From contig JAIRNQ010000271.1 in the NCBI GenBank assembly GCA_031257955.1, positions 1 through 11,139 of the forward strand: a stretch of 11,139 nucleotides of DNA, in the 5' to 3' direction. Below the pieces are notes generated by a model, which was not told the origin of the DNA, searched no databases, and worked only from the letters and a program-made list of their open reading frames with translations. The DNA comes from Deltaproteobacteria bacterium (GTDB lineage Bacteria > Desulfobacterota > Desulfarculia > Adiutricales > Adiutricaceae). Position 1 is the stretch's first letter, and each line of letters begins with the position of its first letter. Made by a program: the position numbers and the translations under genes. This document shows positions 5,763 to 11,139 of this stretch, piece after piece.

Positions 5763-7376
5763 TTAGAAGAAAACGAAGGCCAGGACGATGAACAGGGGCC
5801 CCAATATCCCCACCGACCATAGCAGATAGCCAAAGAAACTGGGCATTTTGACGCCCCTTTCCTCGGCGATGGAGCGGACCAGGAAATTGGGGGCGTTGCC
5901 GATGTAACTGTTGGCCCCCATAAAAACGGCCCCGCAGCTGATGGCGGCCAGGGTCTGGGGTATCTGGTTCATCATGAAGGCGGCGGCGTCCGTGGCCGAG
6001 CCGGCGGCGGTATTAAAGAAAACCAGGTAGGTCGGGGCGTTGTCCAGGAAGCTCGAGAGGGCCCCGGTCAGGAAAAAATAGGCCATGTTCACCGGATCCC
6101 CGGTGGCCGTGGAGACCAGGGAGATGAGCGAGGCCAGTTCGCCCTCGACGCCGGCCCGCAGGATGGCGATGGCCGGGATCATGGTTATGAAGATGCCAAA
6201 GAATATTTTGGCCACCTCTTTGATGGGGCCCCAGGTAAAGTTGTTGCCCTCCCTGGTGGCCTTTGGGGTGATGAAGACGGTAAGGAAGGTGAGGATCAAG
6301 AGACCCGCGTCCCGGGTAATGTCAGAGAAGAGGTAGGTAATGTCTTTCCAAACCACCAGCTGGCCTTGGCTATGCCATAGACCCGACAGGAGGACCAAGC
6401 CCACCACGGCGGCCAGCAGGAGAAAGTTTATCGAGCCTTCCAGGCCTATCTTTTCGGTGGCCGGGACGGTCGGAGAGCCTTCTTTCTTGTACAGATAAGA
6501 ATCGACAACGTAATGGATGGCCAGGAGGGCGATTTCCATGCACACGGTCTGGACCCAGATGTGGGTGGTGGTCCAGAAGAAGGTCACCCCTTTGAGGAAG
6601 CCCAAAAATAGGGGCGGGTCGCCCAGGGGGGTAAGGGAACCACCGATGTTGGAGACAAGGAAGATAAAAAACACGATGGTATGGACCCTATAGCGGCGGT
6701 GGGCCGAGGCGGCTATATAGGGCCTGATTAAAAGCATGGAGGCCCCGGTGGTGCCCATGACGCTGGCCAGGACCGACCCGATGACTAGGAAGGCCAAGTT
6801 CATGGCCGGCGTGCCCGATAGGGAGCCCTTAACCCTTATGCCCCCAGCGATGGCGAAGAGAGCCAGAAGGAGGATGATAAAGGGTATGTATTCGGCCACC
6901 ACCGTGTGGACCAGAGAGTAAAACGACAAGGCCCCGCCCAGCAGGGCCACGGCCGGGACGAAGAAAGCCGCCGCCCAAAAGAGGGCCACTTTACCGAAGT
7001 TGTGTTCCCAGAAGTGGGGGGCTATGAGCGGGAAGAGGGCGATGGAGAGGAGCATGCCCACGAAGGGTATCACCCACCAGATGGCCAAGCTGGCCCCGTC
7101 CAGATGGAGGGAATCGGCGCCATGGCCGCCCCCATGGTCGGCGGCCAAGTCGGCTGAATGGCCGGCGGCGTCGGCCAGGGCCGAGCCCACCGGGAAAAGA
7201 TACATGGCCAAAAGCGTGGCCAGGGCCAAAAGGGCCAAAGGGGCAAGGGAAAAAAAACGGTCCGGGACTGAACTGGCCGGGACTTGACGGGCCGGGGGCG
7301 CGGCCGCACTGGCCGCGGGCAATCTGGCCGAAGGCAGATTGGCTGGGCCGGCGGGGCGGGATTTGTCTGTGACCAT
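5763..7376 (-). CDS. nhaD: NhaD/CitMHS_2-type Na+/H+ antiporter
   Basis: A polytopic inner-membrane protein of about 537 residues with roughly a dozen hydrophobic segments. Numbering from the upstream ATG (7379), diagnostic ion-transporter superfamily motifs are SNIGGSLTPLGDPP (243-256), SSFLDNAPT (442-450) and GANSYIGNAPN (488-498). The last two resemble the re-entrant substrate-binding segments of NhaD-like carriers. It probably exchanges Na+ (or Li+) for H+. The first 40 residues are a Pro/Ala-rich cytoplasmic extension, then a hydrophobic segment (43-66) and a His/Asp-rich loop (AGHSADLAADHGGGHGAD, 72-89) before the conserved core. I chose ATG 7376 because AAGGA lies six bases upstream; 7379 leaves only three. 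It is 51 bp from fliI with no clear terminator between, so co-transcription is possible. The transporter class is secure; the substrate follows the family and other carriers of the superfamily remain possible. Confidence 0.88.
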   Translation of the reverse strand: MVTDKSRPAGPANLPSARLPAASAAAPPARQVPASSVPDRFFSLAPLALLALATLLAMYLFPVGSALADAAGHSADLAADHGGGHGADSLHLDGASLAIWWVIPFVGMLLSIALFPLIAPHFWEHNFGKVALFWAAAFFVPAVALLGGALSFYSLVHTVVAEYIPFIILLLALFAIAGGIRVKGSLSGTPAMNLAFLVIGSVLASVMGTTGASMLLIRPYIAASAHRRYRVHTIVFFIFLVSNIGGSLTPLGDPPLFLGFLKGVTFFWTTTHIWVQTVCMEIALLAIHYVVDSYLYKKEGSPTVPATEKIGLEGSINFLLLAAVVGLVLLSGLWHSQGQLVVWKDITYLFSDITRDAGLLILTFLTVFITPKATREGNNFTWGPIKEVAKIFFGIFITMIPAIAILRAGVEGELASLISLVSTATGDPVNMAYFFLTGALSSFLDNAPTYLVFFNTAAGSATDAAAFMMNQIPQTLAAISCGAVFMGANSYIGNAPNFLVRSIAEERGVKMPSFFGYLLWSVGILGPLFIVLAFVFF

Positions 7377-7427
7377 CATGGATCCTTAAGTGGTTGGTTT
7401 CGTCATTGGCCCTCCCGGCGGCCCCGT

Positions 7428-8771
7428 TCAGCGGGGCGGCGAGGACTGAGCCCCCGTAAGGGGGGCGGTGACTTTGAGGAGGGCGTCTTTGCTAGTTTCC
7501 AGGGTGGAGGGCTGATCGAAGGGCTGCTTGAGGAACTCCACGAACCGCGGGTGGTAGGCGATGGCCTGGTCCACCTCCGGGCTGGTTCCCTTCTGGTAGG
7601 CGCCGATGTTGATCATGTCCTCGTTGTGCTGAAAGACCGAGAGGATGTCCTTAAACCTGGCCGCCGCCGAGAGTTGCTGATCGTCTGCTAGATCGACCAT
7701 CAGGCGGCTTATGCTCGAAAGGATGTCCAGGGCCGGGTATTGGTTACGGGCGGCCAATTCTCGCCTCAGCACCAAGTGCCCGTCCAGTATGGACCTCATG
7801 GAGTCGGCCACAGGCTCGTTCATGTCGTCGCCTTCGACCAAAACCGTGTAAAGCCCTGTGATTGAGCCGTTTTCCCAGGCCCCGGCCCTCTCCAAGAGTT
7901 GCGGGAGCATGGCGAAGACCGAGGGGGTGTAACCCCGGGTGGTGGCCGGTTCCCCGACCGAGAGGCCAACTTCCCTGGCGGCGTAGGCGAAGCGGGTGGC
8001 CGAGTCCATCATGAGGATAACGTTTTTGCCCTGGTCCCTAAAGTATTCGGAGATGGCCGTGGCCACCCAGGCCCCGCGCATACGCACCAGGGCCGGCTGC
8101 TCGGAGGTGGCGGCCACGACCACGCTGCGCTTGAGCCCTTCGGGTCCCAGATCTTTTTCGATAAACTCGCGCACCTCGCGCCCGCGCTCTCCGATTAAGG
8201 CTATGACGTTGACGTCGGCGGTCATGTGCCTAGCGATCATGCCCATCATGGTACTTTTGCCGACCCCGCTGCCGGCGAAGATGCCTACCCTTTGGCCCTG
8301 GCCCAGCGTCAACAGGGCGTTTATGGCCCTAACCCCCACGTCCACCGGGCGGTCGATGCGCCGGCGGCTAAGGGGGTTCCCAGGCCGGGTTTTTAGGGGG
8401 TAGCTGGCCGTGGCCTCGATGGGGGGCCTATGATCCATGGGCCGCCCTCGGCCGTCCAGAATCCGGCCCAGCAGATCCGGGCCCACGTCGACCGTGGCCT
8501 GCTTGCCGCTGGCCATGATTCGGCTGCCCGGGGTGAGCCCGGTCATGTCCCCGACTGGCATGAGTTGAATGGTCCGGCCCTTAAAGCCCACCACCTCGGC
8601 CTCCAGGGCCAAGCCGTCGGGCAACTGGATGGAGCAGACCTCCCCGACCGAGGCCGCCGGCCCGTCGCCCTCGATGACCAGCCCGGAAACTTTAGTCACC
8701 CGGCCTTCCAGGGCCAGGGGCGGGGCGTTTTTTAGGGCCGAGAGGAGGTTTTTGAAGTTTTGGCTCCGCAT
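7428..8771 (-). CDS. fliI: Flagellum-specific export ATPase FliI
   Basis: The 447-residue protein has full FliI length. An F1-like beta-barrel domain occupies about 15-90 (LEGRVTKVSGLVIEG, VGEVCSIQL). DLLGRILDGRGRPMD is at 99-113. Walker A is AGSGVGKST (166-174), the catalytic Glu is E195 in GERGREVREF, and Walker B is VILMMDSATRFAYA (251-264). SVGEPATTRGYTPSVFAMLP and LLERAGAW are signatures shared by flagellar and type III secretion ATPases. As a hexamer on the membrane it releases substrates from chaperones for flagellar export. A GGTGAG site sits eight bases before the ATG. FliH, FliJ and other flagellar genes are absent from its flanks, which is unusual. The last 20 residues are a variable tail. 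A type III secretion ATPase (SctN) is the alternative; nothing else in the window suggests injection machinery. Confidence 0.93.
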   Translation of the reverse strand: MRSQNFKNLLSALKNAPPLALEGRVTKVSGLVIEGDGPAASVGEVCSIQLPDGLALEAEVVGFKGRTIQLMPVGDMTGLTPGSRIMASGKQATVDVGPDLLGRILDGRGRPMDHRPPIEATASYPLKTRPGNPLSRRRIDRPVDVGVRAINALLTLGQGQRVGIFAGSGVGKSTMMGMIARHMTADVNVIALIGERGREVREFIEKDLGPEGLKRSVVVAATSEQPALVRMRGAWVATAISEYFRDQGKNVILMMDSATRFAYAAREVGLSVGEPATTRGYTPSVFAMLPQLLERAGAWENGSITGLYTVLVEGDDMNEPVADSMRSILDGHLVLRRELAARNQYPALDILSSISRLMVDLADDQQLSAAARFKDILSVFQHNEDMINIGAYQKGTSPEVDQAIAYHPRFVEFLKQPFDQPSTLETSKDALLKVTAPLTGAQSSPPR

Positions 8772-8870
8772 ATGGGACGCTCACCGCCCCAAGCCGACGG
8801 TAGCGCCGGCCCGAGGCCTGGAAAAAAGGCGTTTAGGGTATAGCGAAAAGGAAAAATAGGGTGGACAAAA

Positions 8871-9017
8871 ATTTGGCGATGACTGGCTGACTGGCTTAGC
8901 CTTGCAGTCAATTTGGCGATGACTGGCTGACTGGCTTAGCCTTGCGATACATTTGGCGATGACTGGCTGACTGGCTTAGCCTTGCGAAACATTTGGCGAT
9001 GACTGGCTTATCCTTCC
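8871..9017. repeat. 40-bp tandem array, 3 full copies plus a divergent copy over the pseudouridine synthase stop
   Basis: Full copies lie at 8871-8910, 8911-8950 and 8951-8990. The 35-base core is identical in all three and the last five bases differ (AGTCA, GATAC, GAAAC). Each core has an internal doublet GACTGGCTGACTGGCT. The fourth copy, 8991-9017, keeps one GACTGGCT and ends in TATCCTTCC against TAGCCTTGC, and it contains the stop codon of the pseudouridine synthase gene. The array therefore looks like amplified 3'-end DNA. Confidence 0.95.
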
Positions 9018-9754
9018 AGTGGGCCCAAGCCGACTTGGGCCCTAAGTCGGTTGGCAGCCCGGGTGGAGAGCCGGCGCGTCCGGCCGGGGGCCAGATCTTC
9101 GGGCAGCCACAGATCGCAGTAAGCCACGCGCTTTAGGCGCTTGACCGGGTGGCCGATCCCAGAGCACATGAGTTTAACCTGATGGCGGCGCCCTTCGGTC
9201 AGGGTCAGTTCCAGCCAGCCGTGGTCCGGGCCTCCCCGAAGCATGGTCGCCAGGGCCGGGGCGGCGGGTTTTCCGGAGATAACGAGCTTACCGGTCCGCA
9301 GGCGTTCCAGCTCGGCCTCGGTGGGGTAGCCCTCGACCTGGGCCCGGTAGATCCTGGGCACCAGATAGGAGGGGTGCATGAGCCGGGTGGCCAGATCCCC
9401 GTCGTTGGTTAAAATCAAAAGGCCCGAAACGTCCATGTCCAGACGGCCCACCGGAAAGACTCTGACCGGCAACCGATCCAAAAATTCCTTTACCGTTGGC
9501 CGTCCTTGGGGATCGTCCATGGTGGTCAGATAGCCCGCCGGCTTGTGAAACAGGTAGTGGACGGGTTTTTGGGGTTTCCCGAGAATCTGGCCGTCGACGG
9601 CCACGGTAGAGACTTCCGGGTCGAAGAGCCCGCAGACCTCCTCCATGGGGAGGCCGTCCACGGTCACTCGGCCCTGGCGCATCAGATCCTTGGCCGCCCG
9701 CCGGGAACAAAGCCCAGTCTCGGCTAGGTATTTTTGCATCCTCACCATTGCCAC
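9008..9754 (-). CDS. rluB: RsuA/RluB-family rRNA pseudouridine synthase
   Basis: The 248-residue protein has an N-terminal S4 RNA-binding domain (MQKYLAETGLCSRRAAKDLM, 6-25, then GRVTVDG). The catalytic domain has HKPAGYLTTMDDPQGRPTV (70-88) and the family signature GRLDMDVSGLLILTNDG (103-119), in which D106 is the catalytic aspartate. LTEGRRHQVKLMCSGIGHPV (185-204) is the C-terminal signature. The enzyme isomerises a specific rRNA uridine, in RluB the 23S helix 80-93 region near the peptidyl-transferase centre. RsuA and RluE/F are alternatives; the choice of RluB is by overall resemblance. The start is uncertain: GTG 9754 has GGAGGAGG 12 bases upstream, and ATG 9748 or 9739 are alternatives. 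It lies between two tandem arrays, separated from recO by 152 bp. Confidence 0.88.
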   Translation of the reverse strand: MAMVRMQKYLAETGLCSRRAAKDLMRQGRVTVDGLPMEEVCGLFDPEVSTVAVDGQILGKPQKPVHYLFHKPAGYLTTMDDPQGRPTVKEFLDRLPVRVFPVGRLDMDVSGLLILTNDGDLATRLMHPSYLVPRIYRAQVEGYPTEAELERLRTGKLVISGKPAAPALATMLRGGPDHGWLELTLTEGRRHQVKLMCSGIGHPVKRLKRVAYCDLWLPEDLAPGRTRRLSTRAANRLRAQVGLGPLEG

Positions 9755-9815
9755 GAGCGACCAGGGCCTCCTCCCGTCCCGGTCCCGTCCGGGATTTAAC
9801 GAACCCCAGTCCGGG

Positions 9816-9921
9816 CATTCAGGCGCCGCGATTTAGGCGCTGGCCATTCAGGCGCCGCGATTTAGGCGCTGGCCATTCAGGCCCCGGGTATTTAGGCGCT
9901 GGCCATTCAGGCCCCGGACAA
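9816..9921. repeat. 29/30-bp tandem array, 3 copies plus a partial copy over the recO stop
   Basis: Units start at 9816, 9845 and 9874 (29, 29 and 30 bases), and a partial unit at 9904 continues into the 3' end of recO, covering its TGA (9907-9909). Each unit is itself a pair of half-units, CATTCAGGCGCC and ATTTAGGCGCTGG, so the smallest period is about 14-15 bases. The third and partial copies share CAGGCCCCGG, which is recO coding sequence. Confidence 0.93.
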
Positions 9922-10884
9922 CAGTTCGTTAATGACCTTGGGACTCTTGAACCTTCGGCCGGACTGGAGGCTGGCCATGGTTCGGAAAAAATTCTCGGCG
10001 GTCGCGATGTCTTCCTCGCCCAACGAGTTGGCGCTTTCCAGCCCGCCCTTGGACCCCAGGGCCGCCGCCAGCCGCCCGGACAAGGGCGTGAGCCCAAGCC
10101 CGCCCCGAAGGGAGGCGCAGCGGGAGCAAACCAAGCCCCCGGTTCGCGGGTCCCACCACCAACGCCCTTGGGCGGAAGGGGAATCGGGACCGGCCGGATC
10201 CGGTCTCCGCAAATCCGGGCGCCCGCAAACCGAGCAGTCGTCGGTGGCCTGGCCAAAGCCGGCCAGTTCCAGGTAGCGCTTGCTGAAGCAGGCCGAGAGG
10301 CGTCTGGCTTCCAGGGCCGGCGGGCTAAAGTCGGTCGTTTTGGAAAGGGCAGCCAAGTGTCTGAGCAAAAGCTTAAATGATTCTTGGGCCGGGTTCTCGT
10401 GGGCCTCGAAGGCCCGGACCAGCTCCAGGGCCCAGGCGGCCAGGGCCGCGCAAATGGGATCGGCCGGAAGCCTTGGGGCTTTTGGGTTAACCTCGCCCCG
10501 CTCGACGAAGGCCACTTCCCGGCCCGGCCTTTGGCGAAAATGGTACCAGGCGGCGGTACCCGGCCTTAGAAGGTTTCCGCCGAAGCGGCGGACGCTTTGC
10601 CGGGCGTTTTTGGCCAAGGCGGTAATTAGGCCCTTTTCCCCGGTAACGAAGGTTACCACCAGATCCGAGTCGCCCCGGGCTACCCTTTGGAGAACCACCG
10701 CCCCGAGCCTTTCGGCCGGCGGCCTGGTCGGCCGGGCCATCTTTCGGCGACCCAAGCTTCGCCTGGGGCCGCCTGGCGGGCGGCTTTGGGCCATCAGAGC
10801 ACCCCGTCCAGTCCAATCTTCTCCGGCCTGGCCTCGGCGCCAAGCCCCTAGCCAGGGACCGGGCGGGGGCGAAGGGCCGATCAT
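9907..10884 (-). CDS. recO: DNA repair protein RecO
   Basis: The N-terminal OB-fold region reads LGAVVLQRVARGDSDLVVTF, TGEKGLITALAKNARQS and FGGNLLRPG. A helical region follows. The zinc site is C217-X2-C220 (CSVC) with C253-X2-C256 (CSRC), interrupted by a Pro/Asp-rich insert of about 25 residues. RecO loads RecA onto SSB-coated single-stranded DNA with RecR and anneals strands. The chain is 325 residues from ATG 10884, against the usual 240-270. The extra 48 residues are Pro/Gly/Arg-rich and unlike the family, so ATG 10740 (277 residues) or ATG 10791 may be the true start. In favour of 10884 is an ATGA overlap with the preceding gene. The stop lies in the 29/30-bp array. The identity is firm and the start is not. 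Confidence 0.92.
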   Translation of the reverse strand: MIGPSPPPGPWLGAWRRGQAGEDWTGRGALMAQSRPPGGPRRSLGRRKMARPTRPPAERLGAVVLQRVARGDSDLVVTFVTGEKGLITALAKNARQSVRRFGGNLLRPGTAAWYHFRQRPGREVAFVERGEVNPKAPRLPADPICAALAAWALELVRAFEAHENPAQESFKLLLRHLAALSKTTDFSPPALEARRLSACFSKRYLELAGFGQATDDCSVCGRPDLRRPDPAGPDSPSAQGRWWWDPRTGGLVCSRCASLRGGLGLTPLSGRLAAALGSKGGLESANSLGEEDIATAENFFRTMASLQSGRRFKSPKVINELLSGA

Positions 10885-11139
10885 ATAAAGTCGCGGGTTT
10901 TGACTCGCCGCAGGCCGTCCATCAGTCGGTTAAATTTAGACATGCGACATTGCGGGCAACGCTCGCGGCAATAATCGCCCGAGGCGGCCAAGGCCGTCTG
11001 TTCCCGGCGTCTCTCCCCCCGCCAGATTTCCGAAAAGGGCGCGATCAAAACGTTTCCCATGGCCCCGGTGGCCGGATCGCCGTTTAGGCGGCCGCAGAGG
11101 AAGACCGAGCCGTCGGCGGCGATTACCGCCGAAAGGCTA
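10881..11139 (-). CDS. C-terminal part of a radical SAM/SPASM protein, N-terminus beyond the window
   Basis: The frame is open from the right edge to TGA at 10881-10883, giving 85 residues. It reads VIAADGSVFLCGRL, then GNVLIAPFSEIWRGERRREQ, then YCRERCPQCR, ending KTRDFI. Cysteines at visible residues 15, 57, 61 and 64 have SPASM spacing, and G-N-V-x-x-x-x-F-x-E-I-W-R-G is a typical SPASM connector. Such domains bind auxiliary Fe-S clusters in radical SAM enzymes acting on peptides or other large substrates. The catalytic core is outside the window, so no substrate can be suggested. Its stop overlaps the first possible recO start by ATGA, hinting at an operon. It is not a copy of the radical SAM enzyme at 1890-2978: the cysteine layout differs. 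Confidence 0.8.
   Translation of the reverse strand, partial: SLSAVIAADGSVFLCGRLNGDPATGAMGNVLIAPFSEIWRGERRREQTALAASGDYCRERCPQCRMSKFNRLMDGLRRVKTRDFI

Noticed and set aside
7421..7437. Terminator between fliI and the antiporter gene
   Set aside because: GCCCCG and CGGGGC form only a 6-bp stem overlapping the fliI stop, with no T-run. The short gap makes co-transcription more likely.
7428..8771. F1 ATP synthase beta subunit or type III secretion ATPase
   Set aside because: The length, SVGEPATTRGYTPSVFAMLP and N-terminal domain fit FliI/SctN rather than F1-beta. No secretion-system genes are nearby, so FliI is the simpler call.
8772..8870. Flagellar sigma-28 promoter before fliI
   Set aside because: A TAAA at a plausible place is followed by GCCTCGGG, matching the -10 consensus GCCGATAA at too few positions.
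8871..9017. CRISPR array
   Set aside because: The variable parts between 35-base cores are only five bases, the last copy is inside a gene end, and no cas genes are present. It is a minisatellite.

Overview
The window is GC-rich bacterial DNA with all eight recognisable genes on the minus strand. The coding sequences favour GCC, GGC and CTG-type codons, and the + strand is dense in GGCC. The gene set suggests a motile Gram-negative bacterium: a flagellar export ATPase, a BOF-family periplasmic protein, an ExeA/GspA-like ATPase, an NhaD-like antiporter, RecO and SPASM radical SAM enzymes. I would guess Desulfobacterota (former Deltaproteobacteria), but that is inference from gene content and composition, with no marker gene to settle it.

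Reading in the direction of transcription (right to left): the C-terminal SPASM end of a radical SAM protein (cut by the right edge) overlaps an extended recO start by ATGA. A 29/30-bp tandem array sits on the recO stop codon. Then comes an RsuA/RluB-type pseudouridine synthase, whose stop codon lies in a second, unrelated 40-bp array. Next are a solitary fliI and, 51 bp on, an NhaD/CitMHS_2-type antiporter followed by two hairpins. A small BOF (YgiW-like) exported protein follows, with a hairpin after it. After a 59-bp tandem duplication comes a two-gene operon: a 654-residue membrane-anchored, Pro/Ala/Gln-rich protein ending in a LytR_C-like domain, coupled by ATGA to a complete radical SAM/SPASM enzyme. 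An AT-rich 321-bp gap then carries the promoter of an ExeA-like AAA ATPase with a transmembrane segment and an apparent NTF2-like tail, cut by the left edge.

The housekeeping genes look ordinary. The parts worth a second look are (1) the coupled disordered-protein/radical SAM pair, with a three-times repeated LFS motif in the disordered protein, and (2) three sequence-unrelated short tandem arrays in about 5 kb, two of which run across the stop codon of the gene upstream of them. I see no RNA genes, insertion sequences, CRISPR arrays or convincing + strand genes.
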